Positions 41,070 through 50,337 of a stretch of 64,000 nt of DNA are shown here, one piece after another. The position numbers were made by a program, and so were the translations under genes. The notes under the pieces were generated by a model that saw only the letters and a program-made list of their open reading frames with translations, was not told the origin of the DNA and searched no databases. Source of the DNA: Amycolatopsis thermoflava N1165 (GTDB lineage Bacteria; Actinomycetota; Actinomycetes; Mycobacteriales; Pseudonocardiaceae). The stretch spans positions 8,344,415 through 8,408,414 of the forward strand of contig NZ_KI421511.1 in the NCBI RefSeq assembly GCF_000473265.1, in the 5' to 3' direction. The first letter of the stretch is position 1. Each line of letters opens with the position of its first letter.

Positions 41070-42449
41070 ATGCTGATCGAACGCCTGGCGGAGCGGATCC
41101 CCGCTGATCGCATTCAGCTCGATCCCGCGGTGATGGCGAGCTACGCCCACGACGAGGCCGAGTGGGCGTCCCACGGGACACCGCTCGTCCTAGTCCGGCC
41201 GCGCACCGCCGAGGAGGTCCAGGAGGTCGTGCGCGCGTGCATCGAGTACCACGTTCCCGTGGTACCCCGCGGGGCGGGCACCGGCCTGTCCGGCGGAGCG
41301 AACGCCGTCGACGGGTGTGTCGTCCTGTCGACCGAGGCGATGACGGCCATCACGGAGATCGACCCGGTGGAGCGGCTGGCCGTGGTGCAGCCGGGTGTCG
41401 TCAACGACCGCCTGCGGAACGTGTGCGCCGAGCAGGGTCTCTGGTACCCGCCGGACCCCGCCTCGGCGCCGTGGTCGACGATCGGCGGCAACGTCGCGAC
41501 GAACGCGGGCGGCCTCTGTTGCGTGAAGTACGGCGTCACCGCGGACTACGTGCTCGGCCTGCAGGTCGTCACCGGAACCGGCGAACTGGTCCGGCTCGGC
41601 CGGCGTACCGCGAAGGGCGTCGCGGGGTACGACCTCGCCAGGCTGCTCGTCGGCTCCGAGGGGACGCTGGGTGTCATCACCGAGGTCGCGCTCAGGCTGC
41701 GCCCGCAGCGGTCGCCGGAGCGCACCGTCGCCGGCTACTTCTCCTCGATCGTGGATGCCGGGCGCGCGGTCACGGCCGTGGCCGCGGCGGGCATCGTCCC
41801 GTCCGCGCTGGAGCTTATCGACCGGCACTGCCTCGAGGCCGTGGACCAGTGGAAGAAGACGGACCTGGCCGTCGAGGCCGACGTCGTCCTGCTGGCGCGG
41901 TGCGACGTCCCTGGCGCGGCAGGCGACGAGGAGGCGGACGCGATCCGCGACTGCTTCGCGCGAGCGGGTGCCACCTGGGCGGCTGGTTCGACCGACCAGA
42001 CGGAGGCGGACGCTCTGTTCGAAGCGCGGCGCCTGGCCTACCCGGCCCTTGAGCGGCTGGGGCCCGTGCTGACCGAGGACGTGTGCGTGCCCAAGGCGGC
42101 GGTTCCGGAGATGCTCGCCCGGATCGAAGCGATCGGGAAGAAGCACGAAACCCTGATCGCCAACATCGCCCACGCCGGAGACGGCAACCTGCACCCCCTG
42201 CTGATCACGCCGCGCGACGACGACGAGGCGAGGGGACGTGCGCAGCGGGCCTTCCAGGAGATCATCGGGGAAGCCATCGCGCTGGGCGGCACGGTCACGG
42301 GGGAGCACGGTGTCGGCCTGCTCAAGATGGACGGACTTGCCGAGGAGCTGCCCGCGGAGGTCCTGGATCTCCACCGCGCGGTGAAAGCCGCGCTGGATCC
42401 GCACGGCATCCTCAACCCCGGCAAGGTCATCGCCGCCGGCGGGGAGTGA
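41070..42449 (+). CDS. FAD-linked 2-hydroxyacid oxidase/dehydrogenase (GlcD-like)
   Basis: A 459-residue FAD-binding oxidase of the PCMH/GlcD type, acting on glycolate, D-lactate or other 2-hydroxyacids. VVPRGAGTGLSGGA (about 68-81) binds the pyrophosphate, TIGGNVATNAGGLCCVKYG and KGVAGYDLARLLVGSEGTLG are typical, and HAGDGNLHPLL plus VTGEHGVGLLK close the active site. GlcE and GlcF partners are absent, so it acts alone like yeast D-lactate dehydrogenase types. It is the last gene of the transporter-amidohydrolase-esterase group, 46 bases after the esterase. Confidence 0.9.
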   Translation: MLIERLAERIPADRIQLDPAVMASYAHDEAEWASHGTPLVLVRPRTAEEVQEVVRACIEYHVPVVPRGAGTGLSGGANAVDGCVVLSTEAMTAITEIDPVERLAVVQPGVVNDRLRNVCAEQGLWYPPDPASAPWSTIGGNVATNAGGLCCVKYGVTADYVLGLQVVTGTGELVRLGRRTAKGVAGYDLARLLVGSEGTLGVITEVALRLRPQRSPERTVAGYFSSIVDAGRAVTAVAAAGIVPSALELIDRHCLEAVDQWKKTDLAVEADVVLLARCDVPGAAGDEEADAIRDCFARAGATWAAGSTDQTEADALFEARRLAYPALERLGPVLTEDVCVPKAAVPEMLARIEAIGKKHETLIANIAHAGDGNLHPLLITPRDDDEARGRAQRAFQEIIGEAIALGGTVTGEHGVGLLKMDGLAEELPAEVLDLHRAVKAALDPHGILNPGKVIAAGGE

Positions 42450-42599
42450 GCCGCCTTCGCGCACGGCCGCCCGCGCCCGGTCACGTCCGGGGGAGGCGAC
42501 GTCAGCTCAGACCGCAAGGTTGCGACTCGGTGAGAGTGCGATCCGAGGTCGACCGTGCGGCCGCACCACGTCGGGGCGTAGGTTACACGCGCCGCGCCG

Positions 42600-42764
42600 C
42601 TTCAGCCGCCCACGCCGAAGGTCGACACCTGCTACGCGGTCACCGGACCGTCGGACCGCCGTGACCTGACTCCGGAAGAGGAACTGTGCACCGGCCGCAC
42701 GTGCTGCAGTGGCCAGGTTGGCGGCCGCCGGCATCGGGTCGTCAACGCCTCGGTCGGTGAGGAC
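42600..42764 (-). pseudogene. FAD oxidoreductase (DAO type) internal fragment
   Basis: The minus strand encodes LATAARAAGAQFLFRSQVTA followed by VRRSGDRVAGVD, the middle of a sarcosine/D-amino-acid oxidase-like protein. The pieces before and after it are missing. It directly abuts an E2 remnant on the other strand. Confidence 0.55.
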
Positions 42765-42784
42765 GGGCAGTCCATGATCCAACA

Positions 42785-43172
42785 TCGCGGAGTGCACCTG
42801 GCGATCGCGGCGGACAGCCCGCGGCCTGCTGGCACCGGTGATCCGTGACGCACTGGAACTGAGCCTCGGCGCTCGCGCCCGGAAGATCGCGGACCTGGCG
42901 GAACGAACCCGCTCGGCCACGATCAAAGTCGACGAGCTGAACGGCGGAACGTTCACAATCACCAACATCGGCAGATCGCCGTGCGGTCGATGCGCAACCT
43001 GCCGCTGACTTACGACCACCGAGTTATCGACGGTGCGGACGCCGACCGGTTCGTCGGCGCCGTCCGCGGGCGGACCGAGGAGGGTGCGTTCGAGCCCGAC
43101 CTGACCGGTGACCTCGAACGGTGCGGCGCACGACTAGAGCTCGATCGGCGCGACGCATTTGCAGCTGGTTGA
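42785..43172 (+). pseudogene. 2-oxoacid dehydrogenase E2 catalytic-domain remnant
   Basis: [11 protein letters not shown], then after a frame change [19 protein letters not shown] and [20 protein letters not shown], then [10 protein letters not shown], reproduce the acyltransferase domain of E2 subunits. A deletion joins this to [20 protein letters not shown], which contains the catalytic His-x3-Asp box, in yet another frame. The lipoyl domains are absent. It is a clear relic of an E2 gene. Confidence 0.75.
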
Positions 43173-43451
43173 CGGTCCGCTGGGCCGCTGTTGCCGACTG
43201 CCGGACAAGGAACGGCGCAGGCGGGCGCCGGCCGAGCACCGACGCTGCCACTCACACCTGCTACGGGACAGATCGCGTTTCGACCTCCACCGAGTTGCCG
43301 CCTCACCGACTAGTGGATACCCTTGACCTGCTGCCATGTGCAAATTGCATTTCGGGAAACTTGACCTGACAGTGGTTCCAGGGGCTCATCCGCTGGAGTG
43401 GGTGCAGCGGCGCAAACCCGGCCCCGGATGCGAGGAGCGGGTACTGACGGG

Positions 43452-44429
43452 ATGGTGCTGCTACCACTTCACCGGTTTGAGTTGTTCCAGTCCAGAGATG
43501 TCGACTACACCCGTGACATGACGGCTCGCGCCTTCTGCGCGCACAAGCTCGAGCCGCTTGACCTCGCGACGGGTTTTCATGCTCGGCTCAACACCAAGCG
43601 CGTCGGCGACGGGACCAGTGTCTCGTACCTGGCCTACGGCGGTGACGTGCTCATAGAGCCGGAGGAACGCACGTATTTCGCTGTGCTCGTCCCCCTTGCG
43701 GGGGAGTGCCGGATCGAGTACGCCGGCGAGCAGATCCGCACGTATCCCGGTGAGGCCGCGGTTCTGCCACCCGACCGCTCGCTCGTCATGAACTGGTCCG
43801 CGGACTGCGCCCATCTCGTGTTCCGGATCGAGCGCGCGGCGCTGGAAGCACACCTGCGCCACCTCCTGGGAAGCGCACTGCACCAGCCACTGCGTTTCGC
43901 TCCCCGGATGCCTGTCGACTCGGGGCCGGGCCGGGGATGGGCGGCAGGTCTGCGAATGCTGGTCACCCTGTTGGACGAGTCGGACACCTTGATCGAGCAT
44001 CCGCTCGCCGCGGCCGAGTTCGAGTCCGGACTGCTGACCGGGCTACTGCTGGCCCAGCCGCACGCCTTCCAAAGCCAGCTCGCCGACCGGAACGCCCGTC
44101 CGGCGCCCTCCCGATCGGTGCGCCTCGCGGTCGACATCATGCGGAACCACCCGGAGTGGGAGCACACAACCAGCAGCCTGGCGAAGGCCACCGGCGTGGC
44201 GGTGCGAACGCTTCAGCGTGGCTTTCGCGAGGAGTTGGGCGTGACGCCGCGTGAGTACCTCAACGACGTCCGCCTGCAGCGCGTGCGCGACGAGCTTCGA
44301 GCGCGCCGACCGGAGCACGCGACGGTCGGTGCGATCGCATCCCGGTGGGGGTTCCCCCATCTCGGGCGTTTTTCGGCGCTCTATCGCAAGCGCTTCGGCG
44401 AGAGCCCGTCCTCGACCTTGCGGGGCTGA
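43452..44429 (+). CDS. AraC-family regulator with N-terminal cupin-like domain
   Basis: A 325-residue AraC protein. The N-terminal sensor (FAVLVPLAGECRIEYAGEQI, GEAAVLPPDRSLVMNW) precedes two HTH motifs (SSLAKATGVAVRTLQRGFRE, VGAIASRWGFPHLGRFSALY). The ATG at 43452 gives the most reasonable start; the frame is open 18 codons upstream. It resembles the AraC protein at 7382-8482. It lies 1 kb upstream of, and in line with, the crotonase-ketosynthase operon, which it may activate. Confidence 0.87.
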   Translation: MVLLPLHRFELFQSRDVDYTRDMTARAFCAHKLEPLDLATGFHARLNTKRVGDGTSVSYLAYGGDVLIEPEERTYFAVLVPLAGECRIEYAGEQIRTYPGEAAVLPPDRSLVMNWSADCAHLVFRIERAALEAHLRHLLGSALHQPLRFAPRMPVDSGPGRGWAAGLRMLVTLLDESDTLIEHPLAAAEFESGLLTGLLLAQPHAFQSQLADRNARPAPSRSVRLAVDIMRNHPEWEHTTSSLAKATGVAVRTLQRGFREELGVTPREYLNDVRLQRVRDELRARRPEHATVGAIASRWGFPHLGRFSALYRKRFGESPSSTLRG

Positions 44430-44674
44430 TCCCCAGGCCGAGTGGCAACGGCAGCGAGGCGCCGATTGGACAGAACCTGACGTTAAGCGTATTGCCGCGG
44501 TGCGACGCGCGGGCAAGAATAAATGTCGTGTGTGCTGAGGTGCCCGACACTGGCGTCGGCGTCCCGGTTCGGTGCTTCACTGCATGACAACGCGAGTTTT
44601 TGACTTCTCGTCGATATCGCGGACGCGGGGCATTTCGGTACCGAGGGTATCCGCAATTCGACGATGGGGGACAA

Positions 44675-45370
44675 ATGACGGCGTCCAGACTCAGGGTTCT
44701 GGTCGTTCTGCCGCAGCCTCTGCTCAGATACGGAGTGCGAAGCCTGATCGGGCAACTCAACGGTGTCGGCGAGGTCGTCGAGGCGGTGTCGGAGCAGGAG
44801 GCACTACGACACTGCAGCCAGCAGCTCCCTGGCCTGATCATCACAGACCTCATGTTGCCCAGCGGAGGAACCGGGTTGCGTGTGTGCCGGTTCGTCAAGG
44901 AACGGCGACCCGACGTGCCGGTCATCGTGCTCAGCGCCGATGCGGCGCCGGCCGCCATCGCCGCAGCGCTCAACGCGGGAGCGGACAGCTTTCTCCTCAA
45001 GTCCGCCAGCTGCGACGAGGTGCTGGAAGCGGTGGCAGCCACGTGCTCGGGGCGACGGGCTTGGGTGCTCGGCGACGCCGTGCCGAGGACTGCGGAATTC
45101 TCACGGTTGCCGGGTGCCGACCTGACCAACCGGGAGCAAGAGGTGCTCTCACTGCTGCTGAAGCGGCGGTCCAACGAGGAGATCGCCGAGGAACTGTGCC
45201 TCGCCCAGCAGACGGTCAAGAACTACGTGAGCAAGGTCCTGCAGAAGCTGGGTTTTGGCAGTCGAAGAGAACTGTTCCGGTCTGTGGAATCACGGGTCGA
45301 TCGGGTTCCGCGTCCACGTACGCGCTCGACTGACTTCCCGGAAACGCGCCCTTCGTCGCTCGCGTCCTGA
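44675..45370 (+). CDS. NarL/LuxR-type response regulator with atypical receiver
   Basis: A 231-residue protein: receiver domain (1-125), then a LuxR helix-turn-helix (LTNREQEVLSLLLKRRSNEE, then VKNYVSKVLQKLG). The phosphoacceptor Asp58 (IITDLMLP) and Lys109 (LLKSAS) are present, but the acidic pair normally after the first strand (VVDDxP) reads VVLPQP, so Mg2+ binding and phosphorylation may be lost. No sensor kinase is adjacent. The ATG at 44675 follows GGGGGA. It stands 121 bases before the crotonase gene and probably controls that operon. Confidence 0.88.
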   Translation: MTASRLRVLVVLPQPLLRYGVRSLIGQLNGVGEVVEAVSEQEALRHCSQQLPGLIITDLMLPSGGTGLRVCRFVKERRPDVPVIVLSADAAPAAIAAALNAGADSFLLKSASCDEVLEAVAATCSGRRAWVLGDAVPRTAEFSRLPGADLTNREQEVLSLLLKRRSNEEIAEELCLAQQTVKNYVSKVLQKLGFGSRRELFRSVESRVDRVPRPRTRSTDFPETRPSSLAS

Positions 45371-45392
45371 AACGGTACCCGCGGTCCCGCCA

Positions 45393-45410
45393 CGGTTCTC
45401 AAATGGGTAC
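45393..45410 (+). promoter_or_regulatory. CGGTTCTCAA-GGGTAC element before the crotonase operon
   Basis: CGGTTCTCAAATGGGTAC lies about 80 bases before the first gene of the ketosynthase operon. An almost identical element, one base shorter, precedes the tandem SDR gene at 61994-62010. A shared activator or promoter class is possible. Confidence 0.4.
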
Positions 45411-45491
45411 CTGGAAGGTCTGCCGCTGAAGTCGCTGAGGCGGTTTCCTGGAATTGTCTCCACCGTCAGCGGACACGAGAAGGGATGACAA

Positions 45492-46286
45492 ATGCCGGCC
45501 CAAGTTCAGCTGGATTGCCAGGACGGGGTGCTGACCGTCATGCTGAACCGGCCGGAAAGCGGTAACGGACTCGATTTCGAAACAGGCAAGGCGTTGCTCG
45601 CCGCGGTCGCGGACGGTGCTGCCGACACGAGCGTTCGTGTGATCGTGCTGCTGGGCAGCGGCGGCATTTTCTGCTCGGGGGACGATCTGGACTCGCTGCG
45701 GAAGTACGCCGACGGTGACGTCGCCGCCGCACCCGCGTCCGCCGACACCGCCGACGCGTTCTACGTGCGGATCTGCGAAGAAATCGTGCTCGCACCGAAA
45801 CCGGTGCTCGCCGCGGTGAACGGCGTGGCGATCGGGCCGGGCACGGAGATCGCGTGCGCCGCTGACCTGCGCATCGGAGGTCCGGGGAGCCGCATCGGGT
45901 GCGGTTTGATCCGGGTGGGCCACGTCGGCATCGGCGCGATGTTGCGGCGCGTGGTGGGCCCGGCCCGGGCGACCGAGATCTTCCTCTCCGGACGCCTCGT
46001 CGGCGCGGACGAAGCACACCGGATCGGTCTCCTGGACCGGTTGGTTCGCGAGGACGAGCAGGTCGTGGACGAGGCTCTGCGGCTCGCCCGCGACCTCGCC
46101 TGCGGTCCGACGAAGGCCATCGCCCTGTACAAGGAACTGCGCGAGCGCTCGATCGAGCAGCCGGTGCTCTCCGCTCTGCGGATGCAGGACCGGTTCCACC
46201 GGCGCAGCCACGCGGAAGTCGCAGACAGCGACGAAGGCTTGCGCGCGCTACTGCACGGCAGGAAACCGCACTTCACCGGTCATTGA
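45492..46286 (+). CDS. crotonase/enoyl-CoA hydratase-family enzyme
   Basis: A 264-residue crotonase-fold protein. The oxyanion-hole segments IFCSGDDLDSL and VNGVAIGPGTEIACAADL are in place, with Glu119 at the first catalytic Glu position. The second Glu of true hydratases, in a PExxxG motif, is replaced (LIRVGHVGIG), so simple hydration is doubtful; isomerase, decarboxylase or ring-opening retro-Claisen chemistry is as likely. It is the first gene of the ten-kilobase ketosynthase/CoA-transferase operon. The ATG at 45492 follows GAGAAGG. Confidence 0.87.
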   Translation: MPAQVQLDCQDGVLTVMLNRPESGNGLDFETGKALLAAVADGAADTSVRVIVLLGSGGIFCSGDDLDSLRKYADGDVAAAPASADTADAFYVRICEEIVLAPKPVLAAVNGVAIGPGTEIACAADLRIGGPGSRIGCGLIRVGHVGIGAMLRRVVGPARATEIFLSGRLVGADEAHRIGLLDRLVREDEQVVDEALRLARDLACGPTKAIALYKELRERSIEQPVLSALRMQDRFHRRSHAEVADSDEGLRALLHGRKPHFTGH

Positions 46287-46348
46287 ACGGTCCCCACATC
46301 GCGCGGCTTTCCGGTGAACCCGGTACGCCGTGATCGGAGAAATGTGAA

Positions 46349-47644
46349 ATGCAGCAGAAGAATGACGACCAGCAAGTTGTCATCACTGGGCTGGGATTCG
46401 TGCTTCCCGGCGCGGAGAGCCGGGACGACGTGTGGCGGACGCTGCGCGACGGCGTTTCCCAGATCGACGTCCTCCCGGCGGAGCTCACCCGTGACGTGCC
46501 CGCCGGAAGCGTGAGCCGTGTTGGAGCCAGGGTCCGGAATTTCGACCACAGCAAGCACGTCCCGGACCTGCCGGACGCCTTCACGAAGCGGTACAGCCGG
46601 GAGATCCTGATGGTCCTCTCGGCGGTCGAGCAGGCCAGGCGCGACGCGGACCTGACCGTCGGGGACTCCGTCACCGAGCCACAGCGGGTGGGCGTGATCG
46701 GATCGAGCTCACGCGGACCGGTCGAATGGTGGTCGCAGACCGCGCGCGGTGGCGCTCTTGATCCGGAGAACCCGCCGATCGACGTCGATCAGGCGATCTT
46801 CGCCTCGCTCCCAGGGAGCCCGGCGACGCTCAGCGCGATCCGGCTCGGCGCGCAGGGCACTGTCACGACCCTGAGCAACGCGTGCGTCGCCGGCCACCAG
46901 TCGATCGCCTTCGCCGTCCAGGCGCTGCGGGCCGGGCAGGCCGACGTAATGATCCTCGTCGGCCACGAGACGCCGTTCGTACCGGAGATGCTCCGGCTGT
47001 ACTCCTCGCCCAGCGCTGGGGTGCTGTCCCGCGCTCAGGGGGACCCCCGGCAGACGATCAAACCCTACGACCGCCGCCGGGACGGGTTCGCGTTCGGCGA
47101 GGGGGCGGTGGCCATGGTTCTGGAGACACGCGCGCACGCCGAGCGCCGGCAGCGGCAACCCTATGCCGCCATCGGGTCGGCCGTCAGCCTCAACGAAGCG
47201 GGCCACGCAACGCGGATGGACCTGAGCGGCCGGTTCACCGCTGACCTCATCGGCAAGGCGGCGACCGCCGCCGGTCATCCCGCCGCCGACCTCGACTACA
47301 TCTGCGGTCACGGCACCGCGACGCGGTACAACGACCTGGCGGAGAGCCGGGCCCTGCGGCTGGTGTACGGCGAAGACCGCGCCGGATGGCCGCCATTGGG
47401 GTCGATCAAACCGGTGTTCGGTCACCTGCTCGGGGCATCGGGGCTGCTCAACTGCGCGGCCGTCGCCCTGATGGTGCGTAACCAATGTCTGGTCCCGACG
47501 ATCAACTGCGTCGAGGTCGACCCCGAGTGCGACCACGACCACGTGCAGGAGGGCGCGCGACCCGCCGTCGTGAACCGAGCGTTGTCGTTGTCGTTCGCCA
47601 TCGGCAGCCAGAGCTCAGCCGTGGCGTTGGAGAAGGTGGCATGA
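46349..47644 (+). CDS. KAS II (FabF)-like beta-ketoacyl synthase
   Basis: A 431-residue thiolase-fold condensing enzyme. The full Cys-His-His triad is visible: Cys179 (LSNACVAGH), His321 (CGHGTATRYND) and His359 (KPVFGHLLGASG). This is the elongating type normally fed by acyl-ACP, yet no carrier protein, malonyl transferase or phosphopantetheinyl gene is in the window. It is coupled by ATGA to the CoA-transferase gene, suggesting CoA-bound substrates. It may pair with the second KAS-like protein at 52986-54263. Confidence 0.9.
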   Translation: MQQKNDDQQVVITGLGFVLPGAESRDDVWRTLRDGVSQIDVLPAELTRDVPAGSVSRVGARVRNFDHSKHVPDLPDAFTKRYSREILMVLSAVEQARRDADLTVGDSVTEPQRVGVIGSSSRGPVEWWSQTARGGALDPENPPIDVDQAIFASLPGSPATLSAIRLGAQGTVTTLSNACVAGHQSIAFAVQALRAGQADVMILVGHETPFVPEMLRLYSSPSAGVLSRAQGDPRQTIKPYDRRRDGFAFGEGAVAMVLETRAHAERRQRQPYAAIGSAVSLNEAGHATRMDLSGRFTADLIGKAATAAGHPAADLDYICGHGTATRYNDLAESRALRLVYGEDRAGWPPLGSIKPVFGHLLGASGLLNCAAVALMVRNQCLVPTINCVEVDPECDHDHVQEGARPAVVNRALSLSFAIGSQSSAVALEKVA

Positions 47645-49293
47645 CGTCGCAGATCATTGACGATCCGGACGCGTTGTGCCGGCGCCACCTGGTGCCTGGC
47701 ACGCACATCCATGTGGCGTCCACCATGTCGCGGCCGAACGCCCTGCTGCTGGCCCTGGCGCGGGCTTTCCGCGGCCGGGCGGTCTTCGACGTCAGCAGCA
47801 ACGCCTTCCACGCCAACATGCACGCGCTGGCGATCGCCGGTGTGGTACGGCACGCGATCACATGTTTCGCCGGCGACACCTACCCGTCACCGCGCCCGAA
47901 CCCGCTGTACGCGGATCTGCCGGAGGGAAAGCCGTTCACCGTGGAGGAGTGGAGCCTGCTCGCACTCCTCCAGCGGTTGATCGCGGGCGCGTGCGGGAAC
48001 CCGGTCACGGTCACGACGTCGCTCGCCGGTTCCGATCTGGAGGGCCGGGGGACTCGATTTCCTGCCGAGTTCGCGGATGCTCAGGACTGCCTCACCGTTC
48101 CGGCGCTGCGTCCGGACGTCACGTTCCTGCACGCCCCATGCGCGGACCGGCGGGGGAACCTCTACCTCAACGGCCCGCGCGGCGAGGGCTGGTGGGGCGC
48201 GATGGCCGCGCGCCGAGGCGTGCTGGCGACCGTGGAGCGGGTGGTGGACCGGCCGCCGAGCGGTGGGGTGTCCATCCCCGCCGACCGGGTGCTCGGCATC
48301 GCGCGCTGCGAGTTCGGTGCGCACCCGCAGGGGCTTCCCCCGTGGCCCGAGTGCGGTTTCGCCGGTTACCGGGACGACTACTCCTTCCTGGCCGAGCTCG
48401 CCGACACTTTCGCGAGGCCGGGTGGACCGGACGCCTGGTTCGACCGGTGGGTGCTCACCCCGGCGGGGCACGTGGACTACCTCGCCGGCCTCGGCTCCGA
48501 CCGGCTGGCCGCGCTCCGCCGGCTGGATCCGCTTCGTCGGCCGGTCGCGGAGGGCGGGCCGTCCTGGCGGGAACGGCACGTCGTGGTGGCGGCCCGGGCG
48601 ATCGCGGATCGGGTACGGGCCGCGGGCTACCACACACTCTTGGCGGGCATCGGTACCGCGCACATCGCATCGTGGCTGGCGGCGGCCCAGCTGGCCCGGG
48701 ACGGCCACCCCCTGCAAGTGCACGCCGAGCTGGGGCTGATCGACATGAGCCCGGCGGCTGGTGACGCGTTCCTGTTCGCGCAGGCCCACGTGTCCCGATC
48801 CCGTGCGCACGGCGACAGCCTCGACGTGCTGGGTGCGCTCACCGCTGGTGGTTACGGCCGGGCGTTGGCGGTGCTCTCGGCCGGTGAGATCGATCCGGCG
48901 GGCCGCATCAACAGCAGCCGGACGGCGGACGGCCGGTACCTGGTGGGGTCGGGCGGGGCGAACGACTTCGCGACCCACCTGGAAACGCTCGTGGTCGCAC
49001 CGGCCTCCCCACGCAAACTGGTGCCGCGGGTGCATTTCGTGACCTGTCCCGGTAAGAACGTGCTGACCGTGGCGACCCAGTACGGGCGCCTGGTGCGGGA
49101 GTCCGCCGCGGCGCCGTTCCACCTCGGCACGTGGATGGCGCCGGACGACGACACCGGTGCGGATCCGGTCAGCACACTGCGCGCCCGCACGTCCTGGCCC
49201 GTTCCCGACAGTTCTCCCGAGTGGGAAAAGCCGATCACGGACGAGGAACTGTCCACACTCCGCACTCTCGACCCGGAGGGCTTCTACCGATGA
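47641..49293 (+). CDS. fused alpha-beta class I CoA-transferase-fold enzyme
   Basis: A 550-residue protein in which both halves of a class I (glutaconate/acetate type) CoA-transferase are joined. The first half runs to about residue 270 (HVASTMSRPNALLLALARAF, TSLAGSDLEGRG); the second holds HAELGLIDMSP, where Glu363 matches the position of the CoA-carrying Glu, and GSGGANDFA. It may transfer CoA, or, like IpdAB of steroid catabolism, which has the same fold, hydrolyse a C-C bond of a cyclic beta-diketone thioester. It overlaps its neighbours on both sides (ATGA). Confidence 0.8.
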   Translation: MTSQIIDDPDALCRRHLVPGTHIHVASTMSRPNALLLALARAFRGRAVFDVSSNAFHANMHALAIAGVVRHAITCFAGDTYPSPRPNPLYADLPEGKPFTVEEWSLLALLQRLIAGACGNPVTVTTSLAGSDLEGRGTRFPAEFADAQDCLTVPALRPDVTFLHAPCADRRGNLYLNGPRGEGWWGAMAARRGVLATVERVVDRPPSGGVSIPADRVLGIARCEFGAHPQGLPPWPECGFAGYRDDYSFLAELADTFARPGGPDAWFDRWVLTPAGHVDYLAGLGSDRLAALRRLDPLRRPVAEGGPSWRERHVVVAARAIADRVRAAGYHTLLAGIGTAHIASWLAAAQLARDGHPLQVHAELGLIDMSPAAGDAFLFAQAHVSRSRAHGDSLDVLGALTAGGYGRALAVLSAGEIDPAGRINSSRTADGRYLVGSGGANDFATHLETLVVAPASPRKLVPRVHFVTCPGKNVLTVATQYGRLVRESAAAPFHLGTWMAPDDDTGADPVSTLRARTSWPVPDSSPEWEKPITDEELSTLRTLDPEGFYR

Positions 49294-50303
49294 CCGCACA
49301 CGAACCGCCCGGCGGCCGCCCGGTCGGACTGGCCGGGGTGGGACACGACTTCCCCGGCGCCCCGATCACCAACGACTACTTCGAGTCGGAGCACCCCGCC
49401 CTCGGCATCGACGACGCGTGGATCCGCAAGCACACTGGAGTCGGCGCGCGGCACTGGCCTCCGCCGGGCGAGTACCACGCCGACATGGCCGAACGCGCGG
49501 CGGCGATGGCTCTCAAGGACGCGGGTGTCGACGCCGCGGACGTGGACGTCGTCATCGGCACGACCGCGACTGCGCGGCCCCGAACCAACCCGACGACCGG
49601 TGGAAACCGGTACATGGATCTGGCTTTGCCGCTGCAGAAACGCATCGGGGCCGAGCGCGCGTTCGCGTTCGACATCACCGGTGTTGCCTGTGCCGGTTTC
49701 CTGCATGGCAGCGTTGTGGCGCAGGGTCTGCTGGCGAACCCGGCAGTCGAGACGGTGCTGGTCGTCGCCGCTGAGAACCCGCGGCCCATCCTCAACTTCG
49801 GTTTCCGCAACGCTGCTTTGTTCGGGGGCGGGGCCGCCGCCGGCGTCTGGCGGGCGTCGGACGCTCCGGGCGGGCTGGAGGGTGCGGTCCTCCGGTCGGA
49901 CGCGGAGTTCTACGACGCCTTCGACATCGACGACCAGGACAAGATGATCATGAAGGGGAAGGTTGTCAGCGATGTCGCGTCGCGGTTCCTGTCGGAGGCC
50001 GCGCGGGACGTGCTCGCCCGATCCTCGCTCACGCTCGACGACATCGACTGGATCATCCCGCACCAGGGCAACATCCACATCATCGAGGAGGTGGGCGAGA
50101 TCCTGGAACTCCCGCGGGAACGGGTGCTCGTCAACATCCACCGCCGCGGCAACACCTCCAGCGTGAGCGTACCCAGCTGTCTGTCCGAACACGTGCACGA
50201 CGGCACCATCCGAAGAGGACAGCGGGTGCTGGCGATGAGCGTGGGCCGCGGGTTCAGCTGGGGAGCCATGGTCTTCCGCTACGGGGAGCTCTCGCGTGCC
50301 TGA
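49290..50303 (+). CDS. KAS III (FabH)-like enzyme 1
   Basis: A 337-residue FabH-type thiolase-fold enzyme with an intact Cys-His-Asn triad: Cys134 (ITGVACAGFLHG), His258 (IIPHQGNIH) and Asn288 (RRGNTSSVS). FabH-type enzymes use acyl-CoA starters for Claisen condensation or act as acyltransferases. The start overlaps the CoA-transferase stop. A sister enzyme follows directly. Confidence 0.88.
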   Translation: MTAHEPPGGRPVGLAGVGHDFPGAPITNDYFESEHPALGIDDAWIRKHTGVGARHWPPPGEYHADMAERAAAMALKDAGVDAADVDVVIGTTATARPRTNPTTGGNRYMDLALPLQKRIGAERAFAFDITGVACAGFLHGSVVAQGLLANPAVETVLVVAAENPRPILNFGFRNAALFGGGAAAGVWRASDAPGGLEGAVLRSDAEFYDAFDIDDQDKMIMKGKVVSDVASRFLSEAARDVLARSSLTLDDIDWIIPHQGNIHIIEEVGEILELPRERVLVNIHRRGNTSSVSVPSCLSEHVHDGTIRRGQRVLAMSVGRGFSWGAMVFRYGELSRA

Positions 50304-50337
50304 TCGGGAAAGCCAAGAAGGAAAGGTACTGTCAGCG

